Shown in pieces: positions 1-7,573 of a stretch of DNA of 47,543 nt. The stretch's first letter is position 1. Every line of letters begins with the position of its first letter. Both the position numbers and the translations under genes were made by a program. Under the pieces are notes generated by a model that saw only the letters and a program-made list of their open reading frames with translations, ran no database searches and was not told the origin of the DNA. Source of the DNA: Clostridia bacterium (GTDB lineage Bacteria; Bacillota; Clostridia; Oscillospirales; QAMX01); NCBI GenBank assembly GCA_017441705.1, contig JAFRWU010000003.1, positions 1 to 47,543 on the forward strand. Reading direction: 5' to 3'.

Positions 1-119
1 ACCTCATCCGGCCCGCTTCGCGGCCCACCTGTCTCGCCTGCCGGCTCGGTCGGCGCTTTTGAGCTTGCGCTCAAAGGTCTCCACCGGAGACCCGCGCCCC
101 TCAAAGGGGAAGGCATTGG
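1..119. repeat. Hairpin-rich intergenic repeat, copy 1 (left edge)
   Basis: This 119-bp block recurs base for base at 361-479. It holds a chain of small perfect hairpins: TTTGAGC/GCTCAAA with a TTGC loop, GGTCTCC/GGAGACC with an ACC loop, and CCCCT/AGGGG. Its last 30 bp or so are repeated again with small changes at about 117-150 (GGAGACCCGCGCCCCT core). It contains no credible gene. The copy probably continues beyond the window start. Composition and layout resemble the short dispersed intergenic repeats common in gut Clostridia; that is inference, since only this locus is visible. Confidence 0.85.
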
Positions 120-173
120 AGACCCGCGCCCCTCGAGGGGAAGGCTTTGGGGGACGGCGAGGGGCGGAGGACG

Positions 174-206
174 AAAAAGCCCCCGGAGGACGGGCGTCCT
201 CCGGGG
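174..206 (-). terminator. Rho-independent terminator of the 489-1544 gene
   Basis: The stem CCCCGGAGGAC (181-191) pairs with GTCCTCCGGGG (196-206) around a 4-nt loop. Read on the minus strand it is followed by CTTTTTCG (174-179), which gives the U tract. It lies 283 bp beyond the stop codon of the oxidoreductase, with repeat copy 2 in between. Confidence 0.7.
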
Positions 207-360
207 CGGTTCACAACGTATTCTTTATATGATTTATATTATATAGGTAGGCCGTGCGATCAAAGCTGTGCGCTCAGCCGGGAATCCGTACGTCGCCGGA
301 AGGCCGCGAGGGATCAAAGCTCTGCAAGAAAGCGGGGGGACACATCATCCGCGGGGGAAC
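207..360. other. Intergenic spacer between the two repeat copies
   Basis: No convincing gene. The stretch begins with an AT-rich segment (about 213-246, several TATA-like words) in otherwise GC-rich DNA. It also holds a short direct repeat, GATCAAAGCT(G/C)TGC, at 258-271 and 312-325. Short frames crossing it run through the repeat and have no ribosome binding site. Confidence 0.5.
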
Positions 361-479
361 ACCTCATCCGGCCCGCTTCGCGGCCCACCTGTCTCGCCTG
401 CCGGCTCGGTCGGCGCTTTTGAGCTTGCGCTCAAAGGTCTCCACCGGAGACCCGCGCCCCTCAAAGGGGAAGGCATTGG
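361..479. repeat. Hairpin-rich intergenic repeat, copy 2
   Basis: Exact second copy of the block at 1-119. It starts 10 bp beyond the stop codon of the minus-strand oxidoreductase (stop at 489-491) and lies between that stop and the likely terminator of the gene at 174-206. It would therefore be transcribed in the 3' untranslated region of that mRNA. No terminal inverted repeats, target duplications or transposase are visible. Confidence 0.85.
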
Positions 480-488
480 GGAGCAAAA

Positions 489-1544
489 TCAGATCTCGTC
501 GATGCGCGGATCCCAGACCGAGACGCGCTTTCCTTCCCGCACGGAAAGGTAGCAGGCCAGGACCAGCCGCAGGGTGTTTCGTCCCTCCTCGGCGGTGCAG
601 ACCGGGCCGGCCTCGCCCCTGAGGTAATCCGCGAAGGGCTTCGCCTGGGCCTTCAGGCGCTCTCCGTGCGCCGCGGGGCTCGGGATCCCGCTGGGGGTCC
701 AGTCCTTGTCGCCGTTTTTGAACCATTTCAGCCCGGGCTGGCCCGCGGGACGCGGGAGCGCGGTGCTGACGGCGTCGCCGTAATACTGCTGGATCGACCC
801 GCCGGTGAGGTAGATCTCGGTGGTGATCTCCGACGCGGAGGTGGTGAAGCCGCAGGAGATCTCCGCGATCATGCCGTCCGCGTATTTGAAAAGCGCCACG
901 CCGTTGTCGTTCGGGATCTTCGGGTTCGCCATGGTGGTCATTTCGCACATGACCGTCTCCGGCATGCCGAACATCCACTGCATCATGTCGATGGGATGGG
1001 CGGAATCGTCGGCGAAGATGTCGCGGTTCAGCTCCGGCGCCACGTGCCACGCCGTCTCGAAATTCGCCCAGAGATGGGTCGCAAGCCCGTGACGGCGGCG
1101 GTAATGGCAGACCTTGCCGAGACTTCCGTCGTGCACCAGTTCCTTCATCCGGATATTCTGCGGATCGGTGCGGCTCTGCCAGCCCATGGTGAATTTGACG
1201 CCGTTCCGCCTGACCGCGTCGACGATGCGGTCGGCCTCCTTCATGTGCAGCGCCATCGGCTTATAGAGGATGATATCTTTTTTCGCATCGGCCGCGCGCT
1301 CGACGTATTCCGCGTGGAAGCTCGTCTCGCTCGTGATCGCCACCGCGGAAATATCGCTCGCAAGAAGCTCGTCGAGGCTCGAAAAACACGGGATCCCGAG
1401 CTTTTCGCAGCCGTCGGCCGCCCGCGCTCCGTCCCGGTCCCAGCCGCCCGCAAGCTTTACGCCGTATTCGGGATGGGCGTTCCATTCGCCTCCGAAGGAA
1501 AATACGTGGCCGTGTGCAAATCCGATGATTCCGACCTTGATCAT
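489..1544 (-). CDS. Gfo/Idh/MocA family NAD(P)-dependent oxidoreductase
   Basis: A 351-residue cytoplasmic dehydrogenase of the Gfo/Idh/MocA family, which oxidises or reduces hydroxyl groups of sugars, inositols or glycosides with NAD(P). The N-terminus (VGIIGFAHGHV) is the Rossmann nucleotide-binding turn. The usual EKP motif reads YKP (in DIILYKPMALHM), so the catalytic Lys is kept but the preceding Glu is replaced by Tyr. DDSAHPIDMMQWMFG is the family H-x-x-D segment at the active site. The ATG at 1544 follows AAAGGGG. It is divergent from the 1822-8385 operon and shares its control region, so it probably acts in the same pathway. Its substrate cannot be read from sequence. The family call is firm. 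Confidence 0.9.
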   Translation of the reverse strand: MIKVGIIGFAHGHVFSFGGEWNAHPEYGVKLAGGWDRDGARAADGCEKLGIPCFSSLDELLASDISAVAITSETSFHAEYVERAADAKKDIILYKPMALHMKEADRIVDAVRRNGVKFTMGWQSRTDPQNIRMKELVHDGSLGKVCHYRRRHGLATHLWANFETAWHVAPELNRDIFADDSAHPIDMMQWMFGMPETVMCEMTTMANPKIPNDNGVALFKYADGMIAEISCGFTTSASEITTEIYLTGGSIQQYYGDAVSTALPRPAGQPGLKWFKNGDKDWTPSGIPSPAAHGERLKAQAKPFADYLRGEAGPVCTAEEGRNTLRLVLACYLSVREGKRVSVWDPRIDEI

Positions 1545-1582
1545 GACCGTTCCCCTTTCTTTTCTCTCGTTTGTCCGGTTCC

Positions 1583-1611
1583 AGTATAGCGCGGGAAGCC
1601 GCGCCTGTCAA
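1583..1611 (-). promoter_or_regulatory. SigA promoter for the 489-1544 oxidoreductase
   Basis: On the minus strand: TTGACA (1606-1611), a 17-bp spacer, TATACT (1583-1588), about 40 bp before the ATG. The spacer contains a perfect inverted repeat GCGCGG-CTTC-CCGCGC. A 10-bp palindrome, AATCGCGATT (1610-1619), abuts the -35 box. Either could bind a regulator. Confidence 0.8.
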
Positions 1612-1679
1612 TCGCGATTTCCCGCGCCGCGGCCCGCCGCGGGACGTTTTCTCCGCGTGACGAATTTTCCGGGCGATTT

Positions 1680-1696
1680 TTGTGACTATTTCACAA
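1680..1696. promoter_or_regulatory. Palindromic operator candidate TTGTGA-N5-TCACAA
   Basis: TTGTGACTATTTCACAA is a perfect 6-bp inverted repeat around a 5-bp centre, lying 22 bp upstream of the -35 box of the 1822 operon in the divergent control region. The spacing differs from the N6 of a Crp site, so I do not assign it to Crp; a GntR- or LacI-type dimer would also fit. No regulator gene lies next to the cluster. Confidence 0.5.
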
Positions 1697-1717
1697 GGCG
1701 GAATTTGTATCTTTCTC

Positions 1718-1749
1718 TTGATTTTGTGATACCGCTGGGGTAAAATCAA
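1718..1749 (+). promoter_or_regulatory. Promoter of the 1822-8385 operon within an inverted repeat
   Basis: TTGATT (1718-1723), a 17-bp spacer and TAAAAT (1741-1746) form a SigA-type promoter about 75 bp before the first ATG. The two elements sit in a perfect inverted repeat: TTGATTTT (1718-1725) and AAAATCAA (1742-1749), 16 bp apart. A dimer binding it would cover both promoter boxes. Confidence 0.6.
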
Positions 1750-1756
1750 AGCGTGA

Positions 1757-1780
1757 GCCCGCGCCGTCTGCGGCGCGGGC
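1757..1780 (+). other. Perfect 10-bp hairpin in the 5' untranslated region
   Basis: GCCCGCGCCG (1757-1766) pairs with CGGCGCGGGC (1771-1780) over a TCTG loop, just after the expected transcription start and about 40 nt before the ATG. No U tract follows, so it is unlikely to terminate. An mRNA-stabilising 5' hairpin is the simplest reading. Confidence 0.6.
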
Positions 1781-1821
1781 GTATCCGACGATTCGAGAGT
1801 TTTTACGGAGGTATGTGAAAA

Positions 1822-2616
1822 ATGAAGCTTGGTGTGAACACCGTTCTGTTCAAGGGCTTCGGCGTCAAGGAGGCCTTCAAGGCCATCAAGCTCGCCGGCT
1901 ACGACGGAGCGGAGCTTTCCTGCATCGAGGGCATGTGCGAGCATCTGGTGCTCGACGCCTGGGAGACCGAAGCGCCCCTGGTGCGCGCGGCGGCCAGAGA
2001 AGCCGGGATTGAGCTCCTTTCCATGGAGGTGGCAAGCCTGAACGAAGAGCGGCTGAAAAAAGCCTTCGCCGCGGCGCGTTTCCTCGGGATCCCCGTGGTC
2101 AACGTGGGGCCCGGCGGCAAGACCGGCGACGAGGAATCCTTCCTGAACGCGGTCGCCACCCTGAAAAGCCGCGCCGAGCTCGCCGCAGAATACGGCGTGA
2201 AGCTCTGCTGCAAGGCGCACGTGGGCTGCGCCATCGACTCCACCCCCACCACGCTGCGCGCCGCCGGACTTCTGGATCTGCCTTCCTTCGGCGTGGATAT
2301 GGATCCGAGCCACATCTGGCGCGCCGGCGAAAAGCCGGAGAACGCGCTCGCCGCAGTGGTCGCCCGGATGGGACACGTGCACATCCGCGACTGCAAGGGG
2401 CCCGGCCCCTCGCCCGGAGCGCCGGCCGATCAGGCCTGCGGACGCGGCGAGATCAATCTCTTCGGCTATTTCAAGGCGCTGACCGATTTCGGTTACGACG
2501 GACCGGTCTGCCTGGAAGTCATCGGACCCGAGCAGACCATGCCCCAGGCGATGGCCATCGCCGCCGAAAGCTACGGCTACATGAACGCGTGCCTGAAGAT
2601 CCTCGGCGCGCGGTAA
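1822..2616 (+). CDS. Sugar phosphate isomerase/epimerase-like TIM-barrel protein
   Basis: A 264-residue member of the AP-endonuclease-2/xylose-isomerase-like TIM-barrel superfamily. These metal enzymes isomerise, epimerise or eliminate from keto-sugars. The visible metal-site strand ends are GVDMDPSHIWRAGE, HVHIRDCKG and CLEVIG. There is no signal peptide, so it is cytoplasmic. The ATG follows GGAGG with a 10-nt gap. It opens an operon with two sulfatase-fold proteins, two Gfo/Idh/MocA oxidoreductases and a second isomerase; the next gene starts 14 bp after its stop. Pairing with Gfo/Idh/MocA enzymes recalls 3-keto-glycoside routes such as DgpA/DgpC deglycosylation, but that is inference. Inositol or hexulose metabolism is equally possible. 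Confidence 0.85.
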   Translation: MKLGVNTVLFKGFGVKEAFKAIKLAGYDGAELSCIEGMCEHLVLDAWETEAPLVRAAAREAGIELLSMEVASLNEERLKKAFAAARFLGIPVVNVGPGGKTGDEESFLNAVATLKSRAELAAEYGVKLCCKAHVGCAIDSTPTTLRAAGLLDLPSFGVDMDPSHIWRAGEKPENALAAVVARMGHVHIRDCKGPGPSPGAPADQACGRGEINLFGYFKALTDFGYDGPVCLEVIGPEQTMPQAMAIAAESYGYMNACLKILGAR

Positions 2617-2630
2617 GGGAGGAAACGACT

Positions 2631-4007
2631 ATGGGAAACAAGCTGCCGAACATTCTCTTCTTCGGGATCGATTCCCTCCGGCGGGACCACATGAGCAACT
2701 ACGGCTATTCCCGCCTGACCACGCCCCACATCGGCAAGTACGCCGAGGGCGGCGTGACCTTTGAAAACTGCTTCTCACCCCACATTCCCACCACCCCCGG
2801 CTATTCCAACATGCTGACCGGGCGCGACTGCTTCGGCACCGACGTGGTGGGCCTTTCCCAGCCGAAAATCATCGACGGCGTCCCGGTCCTGGCCGAGGTG
2901 CTGCGCGACCGCGGCTACAACACCACCTGCGTGGGCTTCCAGGGCAACGCCGCCGGACGCGGCTACGACAAGTACATCAGCTTCTCCGGATGGGGCCCCG
3001 ACCGCGAGGACGGACGCGCCCACAAGGCCGAAGCCCTCAACGAGGTCGCCATCCCCGAGCTGGAGAGACTGGCGAAGGAGGACAAGCCCTTCTTCCTCTT
3101 CCTGCGCCACATGGATCCCCACAGCCCCTACCTGCCGCCCGAGCCCTTCCAGCATATGTTCTTCCAGGGCGATCCCTGCGATCCCGCCGATCACCGCATG
3201 GAAAAGGTCTACGCCTTCCGTCCCTTCGCCGACTACATCGCAAGCTGGATCCCCAAAGGCTGCACCAATCCCGACTACGTGATCGCTCAGTACGACGCCG
3301 CCCTGGCTTACATGGACGCCTCGATCCAGCGGATCCTGCAGAAGCTCGCCGATCTGGGCATCGAGGACGACACCATCGTCGTCTTCGTCTCCGACCACGG
3401 CGAGACCCTTTACGACCACGACTGCTACTTCGACCATCACGGCATGTACGAGCCGACCCTGACGGTGCCGCTGATCATCCGCTGGAACGGACATCTGCCG
3501 GCGGGCAAACGCATCCCCGACATCTGCCAGCTCAAGGATTTCATGCCCACGCTTCTGGATCTGATGGGCGTCGAGACCGGTCTCCCCTTCGACGGACGGA
3601 GCCTGATGCCTCTGATCCGCGGCGAAGAGCGCGAGCCGGAGCCGGAATTCTACATCACCGAATGCACCTGGATGCGCAAGCACGGCTGGCGCACTCCCGA
3701 ATGGAAGCTGATCGTCTCGCTGGAGCCCGACTTCCACTTCAAGCCGATGCTCGAGCTCTACAACCTCATCAAGGATCCTCTGGAAAATCACAACGTGGCC
3801 GACGAAAACCCCGAGGTGGTGGAGATGCTGCGCGCCAGGATGGAGGCTTTCATCGCAAAGCGTGAAAAGGAAGTCGGCCGCACCGACCCGATCTACCGGA
3901 ACTTCCTTGCCAACGACCGGCCCTTCGCCTCTTCGGAGGAGGCTTACTACGGAAAGTACATCGGCGGCATCGAAGACGCCGTCAAGCTGCAGAAGCAGGA
4001 CAAATAA
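2631..4007 (+). CDS. Sulfatase-fold hydrolase with Thr in place of the catalytic Cys
   Basis: A 458-residue alkaline-phosphatase-superfamily protein resembling arylsulfatases: metal-site Asp14 in FGIDSLRRDH, later SDHGE, and a typical sulfatase C-terminus. The start at 2631 is chosen because GGAGG precedes it by 6 nt; the frame also opens at 2589, inside the previous gene. The active-site motif Cys/Ser-x-Pro-x-Arg reads Thr54-Thr-Pro56-Gly-Tyr58 (PTTPGYSNMLTGR), so formylglycine cannot form and the supporting Arg is missing. Thr nucleophiles occur in phosphodiesterase and phosphotransferase branches of the superfamily, so this may hydrolyse a phosphodiester, or it may be a specialised or inactive sulfatase. 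It has no signal peptide. The following oxidoreductase starts 13 bp after the stop. Confidence 0.85.
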   Translation: MGNKLPNILFFGIDSLRRDHMSNYGYSRLTTPHIGKYAEGGVTFENCFSPHIPTTPGYSNMLTGRDCFGTDVVGLSQPKIIDGVPVLAEVLRDRGYNTTCVGFQGNAAGRGYDKYISFSGWGPDREDGRAHKAEALNEVAIPELERLAKEDKPFFLFLRHMDPHSPYLPPEPFQHMFFQGDPCDPADHRMEKVYAFRPFADYIASWIPKGCTNPDYVIAQYDAALAYMDASIQRILQKLADLGIEDDTIVVFVSDHGETLYDHDCYFDHHGMYEPTLTVPLIIRWNGHLPAGKRIPDICQLKDFMPTLLDLMGVETGLPFDGRSLMPLIRGEEREPEPEFYITECTWMRKHGWRTPEWKLIVSLEPDFHFKPMLELYNLIKDPLENHNVADENPEVVEMLRARMEAFIAKREKEVGRTDPIYRNFLANDRPFASSEEAYYGKYIGGIEDAVKLQKQDK

Positions 4008-4020
4008 AGGAGGAACGCGA

Positions 4021-5040
4021 ATGCTGAGAGTCTGCGTCATCGGCCTGGGACACATCGGGAACCTGCACGCGACCATCTACAAGGAAGACGAAATGGTGGA
4101 GCTCGTCGGCGTGTGCGATCTGATCGAGGAGCGCGCAAAGGCCGCCTCGGAACGCCTCGGCGTTCCCTACTGGCTGGACGCGCCGACCATGCTCCGGGAA
4201 GTCAAGCCCGACCTGGTCTCGGTGGCCACCGGCGGATACGAGTATTCCTCCGATCACTGCCTGCCCACGATCCAGGCGCTGGAGGCCGGATGCCACGTGC
4301 TGTGCGAAAAGCCCATCTCCAACTCCATCGAGGACGGGCGGCGCATGGTGGCGGCGGCAAAGAAAAACGACCGCTGCTTCGCCCTGGACTTCAACCACCG
4401 CTTCACCCCCGCCGCACGCACGGCGAAGAAGTGGCAGAACGAGGGACGGATCGGCGACCTGCTCTTCTGCAACATGGCGCTGTGGATCGGAAAGCCCCAG
4501 CCTCTGGAATCCCCCTATTATCACCTGAAGGCCCTGAATCCCCATTCCTGCGAGATCATCCGTTACTTCATGGGCGACGTGGAGGCGGTGCAGTGCTTCG
4601 CGATGATGGCGCCGGGACGCAATATCTGGTCCACGGCCTCCATCAACATGAAGTTCAAGTGCGGCGCGGTGGGTCATCTGACCTCCAGCTACGACATCGC
4701 CCGCGGCCATCCGATGGAACGGTGCGAGGTGGCGGGTCTGAAGGGCCGGCTGGTCTTCGAGGACATGTGGCGCGAGGCGACCCTTTACCCCGCGGGCGAT
4801 CCGGTGAAGCTCGTGTATACCAATCCGGTCTTCGGCGGATATTCCAATTTCGACGACACCTTCCGGGAGAGGATCCGCTGCTTCGTGCGCGAAGTGGCCG
4901 CCGGCACCCGTCCCGAGGATATCGACGGCAGCGGCCTGCAGGGCCTGAAGGCCCAGATGATCATCCACGCCGCCATCGAATCGCTGGACACCGGGCGCGT
5001 GGTCTATCTGGAAGAAATGTTCCCCGACGTTTACGCCTGA
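4021..5040 (+). CDS. Gfo/Idh/MocA family oxidoreductase
   Basis: A 339-residue NAD(P)-dependent dehydrogenase. RVCVIGLGHIGN is the Rossmann loop, LCEKPISNSIED carries the family EKP motif with the catalytic Lys, and YYHLKALNPHSCEIIRYF is the active-site helix. The frame is open from 3862, but ATG 4021 has a perfect AGGAGG 6-8 nt upstream and begins the fold correctly. It is closely related to the next gene: both share an H-x-K-A ... H-x-S ... R-[YH]-F-x-G-D segment instead of the common GGG-x-x-x-D pattern, which suggests a duplicated pair working on related substrates. Cytoplasmic; substrate unknown. Confidence 0.9.
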   Translation: MLRVCVIGLGHIGNLHATIYKEDEMVELVGVCDLIEERAKAASERLGVPYWLDAPTMLREVKPDLVSVATGGYEYSSDHCLPTIQALEAGCHVLCEKPISNSIEDGRRMVAAAKKNDRCFALDFNHRFTPAARTAKKWQNEGRIGDLLFCNMALWIGKPQPLESPYYHLKALNPHSCEIIRYFMGDVEAVQCFAMMAPGRNIWSTASINMKFKCGAVGHLTSSYDIARGHPMERCEVAGLKGRLVFEDMWREATLYPAGDPVKLVYTNPVFGGYSNFDDTFRERIRCFVREVAAGTRPEDIDGSGLQGLKAQMIIHAAIESLDTGRVVYLEEMFPDVYA

Positions 5041-5068
5041 AAAGGGCGACATCAAAGAGAAGGAGAAA

Positions 5069-6178
5069 ATGAATATGGCAATCAAAGTAGCGATCGTCGG
5101 TATGGGCGGCATCGGCAACACCCATGCGAGAGTCTATATGCAGGATCCCCGGGCGGAGCTTGTCGCGGTATGCGATCTGGTGAAGGAAAAGGCCGACAAG
5201 GCCGCCGAAGCCTACGGCTGCCGCGCCTTCTACGACGAGGAGGAAATGCTCAAGGCCATGCCGGAAATCGAAGCGGTGTCGGTCACCACTTCGGGTTACG
5301 ACAACGGTTCCATGCACTTTGAGCCGGCGATGCTGGCCCTTTCCTACGGCAAGCACGTTCTGGTGGAAAAGCCGATCTGCGCCGACATCCGCGACGCGCG
5401 GGAGCTGGTCGCCTACGCCGACAGACAGAAGCTCTACCTCGGCTGCGATCTGAACCACTACTTCACCGGTCCGGCTTACGACGCCGACAAGATGATCGCG
5501 AACGGCGATATCGGCGAACTGGTCTACTGCGTTCACAAGGTCGGCTTCAACGGCAGCGAAAAGAAGTACGGCGGCGCGGGCTCTCCCCGCTGGCTGACCC
5601 CGTACTCCCACATCAAGGCCTTCTGCGCCCATCCCTTCAGCGTGATGCGCCATTTCTGCGGCGACATCGTGGGCGTGCAGGCTTTCCTTTCCAAGCCCGG
5701 CGTGCGCGCCACGGCCTGCGATCCGATGCTTTCCATCTGCTCGATCCACGTGAAGTTCGCCAACGGCGGCGTCGGCTACCTCCTCAGCCAGCGCGGCGAC
5801 GCCATGTTCGGGCTGGGCGGCTGGTGGAGCTACGAGCACGCCGGCACCCGCGGCACCTTCTGCATCGAGAACGCGGTGGAGAAGCTGCATTACTGGGATG
5901 TGGACAAGGTCGAAAACCCCGGCATGGCCTCCCCGACGCCGGTGACCAAGGACTACGGCGTCTCGGACTTCGGCAGCACCTTCCCGAACCGGATCGGCGC
6001 CTTCCTGGAGGATCTGGAGAACAAGGTCCCGCGTGAATACCTCCGCGCCTCCGGCCGCGACGCGCTGGCCACGCTGGAATACACCTTCGCCGCCATCAAG
6101 TCCTACGAGAACGGCGGCATCCTGGTGGTGCCCGAGATGCTCCCGCCGCTCCACGGCGACATCTCCAGAGTCTGGTAA
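5069..6178 (+). CDS. Gfo/Idh/MocA family oxidoreductase (paralogue of the preceding gene)
   Basis: A 369-residue dehydrogenase with Rossmann motif IVGMGGIGNTH, the LVEKPICADIRD EKP motif and the SHIKAFCAHPFSVMRHF active-site segment shared with its upstream neighbour. AGAAGGAG lies 4 nt before ATG 5069 and 10 nt before an in-frame ATG at 5075, so the start may be two codons later. The C-terminal half also carries NHYFTGPAYDADKM, again resembling the neighbour. It overlaps nothing, and the next gene begins 3 bp after its stop. The role is oxidation or reduction of a sugar or glycoside hydroxyl within this operon; the substrate is unknown. Confidence 0.9.
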   Translation: MNMAIKVAIVGMGGIGNTHARVYMQDPRAELVAVCDLVKEKADKAAEAYGCRAFYDEEEMLKAMPEIEAVSVTTSGYDNGSMHFEPAMLALSYGKHVLVEKPICADIRDARELVAYADRQKLYLGCDLNHYFTGPAYDADKMIANGDIGELVYCVHKVGFNGSEKKYGGAGSPRWLTPYSHIKAFCAHPFSVMRHFCGDIVGVQAFLSKPGVRATACDPMLSICSIHVKFANGGVGYLLSQRGDAMFGLGGWWSYEHAGTRGTFCIENAVEKLHYWDVDKVENPGMASPTPVTKDYGVSDFGSTFPNRIGAFLEDLENKVPREYLRASGRDALATLEYTFAAIKSYENGGILVVPEMLPPLHGDISRVW

Positions 6179-6181
6179 TCC

Positions 6182-7573
6182 ATGAATTTTCTTCTGATCA
6201 ACGCCGATCAGCTCCGGCACGACGCGGTGGGATACCGCGGACTGCGGGATGTGAAGACTCCCAACCTGGACCGGCTGGCCCGGGAGAGCGTCGATTTCCG
6301 GGAGGGGTTCACCCCCCTCCCGGTCTGTTCTCCCGCGCGTCAGTCGATCCTTTCGGGACGTCATCCCGACAGCTTCGGCGCCCAATGGAATTACGATTTT
6401 ATCCCCACGCCGCGGCTGGATCCGGCCTGGTGCTGGCCCCGCGCGCTCGAAAGCCGGGGCTGGAACACCGGTTACGTCGGCTCCTTCCACGTGGCGCCCG
6501 AGCGCGACGCCCGTCCCTACGGCTACCGGGATTTTATCAGCAGCGCGGAGCACAAAAAGCTCCTGTCCGAAAAATACCCCGGCGCGGTCTACTCCGGCGG
6601 ATGGTTCGGCTGTCCGAGCCCGATCCCGCTGGAGGACAGCGCGACCCACTGGACGGCCGGGAAGGCGGTCTCTCTTCTGGAAAAATACGTCTCGTCCGAC
6701 AGGCCGTGGCACCTCTGGGTGGACTTTGAGGAGCCGCATCTCCCCTGTCGTCCCTCGGCTCCCTTCGACGCCATGTACGATCCCGCCTCGATCGCTCCGT
6801 GGCCGGGATACGGCGACGACTTTCACGACAAGCCTTACATCCACCGCCAGCAGACCTGGAGCTGGGATACCGACGCGTGCACCTGGGAAAGGGATTTCGC
6901 GCCTATGGTCGCCCGGTATTTCGGCGTGGTCAGCCAGCTGGACGACGCGATCGGCCGGATCCTCGACTGCCTCCGCCGGAGCGGAAAGTGGGACGACACC
7001 GTCGTCGTCTTCACCTCGGACCACGGAGACATGTGCGGAAGCCATCAGATGCTGGACAAGCACTACGTGCTTTATGACGACATCCTGCGGGTCCCCTTCC
7101 TGGTGAAATACCCCGGAGCCGCGCCGCGGGTCAGCGGGGAATTCGTGCAGAACACGCTCGACCTTCCCGCCTCGCTTCCCGCGTGGCTGGGGATCGATCT
7201 GCCCGTTCCCTCTCACGGCCGTCCTCTGCCGCTCGCGGCGGAGGAGGAAAAGGGCCGGCGGGAGATCGTCTCCACCTCAAACGGCCAGCAGTTCGGACTG
7301 TATACCGCCCGGGCCATCCGCACGAAAAAGTGGAAATATGTGTGGAACCTTACCGACGTGGACGAGCTTTACGATCTGGAATCCGATCCCGGCGAAAAGG
7401 AAAACCGCGTTTCGGATCCCTCTCTTCGCGAACTGCTCGCCGATCTGCGCCGGCGGCTCTGGGATGATCTCGCGGCGCACGGCGATCCCTTTACCGGAAG
7501 CGCCTGGCTCAGGCACCAGCTTCTGGACGGCAGGATCGTGCCGCCGGAGCTTGCAAGGAAAGGGACCTCATGA
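6182..7573 (+). CDS. Cys-type sulfatase (formylglycine-dependent), cytoplasmic
   Basis: A 463-residue type I sulfatase. PVCSPARQSILSGR holds the C-x-P-x-R motif, with Cys49 the residue converted to formylglycine and Arg53 its partner. NADQLRHD is the N-terminal metal site, and VVVFTSDHGD and DKHYVLYD complete the active site. It should hydrolyse sulfate esters of sugars. There is no signal peptide, unlike most sulfatases of host-glycan degraders, so the sulfated substrate must be imported. No maturase (anSME) is in the window. There is almost no ribosome binding site: the ATG lies 3 bp after the previous stop and behind a small palindrome, CCAGAGTCTGG (6166-6176), so translation is probably coupled. 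It overlaps the next gene by ATGA. Confidence 0.92.
   Translation: MNFLLINADQLRHDAVGYRGLRDVKTPNLDRLARESVDFREGFTPLPVCSPARQSILSGRHPDSFGAQWNYDFIPTPRLDPAWCWPRALESRGWNTGYVGSFHVAPERDARPYGYRDFISSAEHKKLLSEKYPGAVYSGGWFGCPSPIPLEDSATHWTAGKAVSLLEKYVSSDRPWHLWVDFEEPHLPCRPSAPFDAMYDPASIAPWPGYGDDFHDKPYIHRQQTWSWDTDACTWERDFAPMVARYFGVVSQLDDAIGRILDCLRRSGKWDDTVVVFTSDHGDMCGSHQMLDKHYVLYDDILRVPFLVKYPGAAPRVSGEFVQNTLDLPASLPAWLGIDLPVPSHGRPLPLAAEEEKGRREIVSTSNGQQFGLYTARAIRTKKWKYVWNLTDVDELYDLESDPGEKENRVSDPSLRELLADLRRRLWDDLAAHGDPFTGSAWLRHQLLDGRIVPPELARKGTS

Noticed and set aside
147-622. Small plus-strand frames of 91-122 codons in the repeat region
   Set aside because: They run through repeated hairpins and into the antisense of the oxidoreductase; composition is Arg/Pro-rich without motifs.
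1757-1780. Leader hairpin as an intrinsic terminator or attenuator
   Set aside because: No T run follows the stem on either strand.
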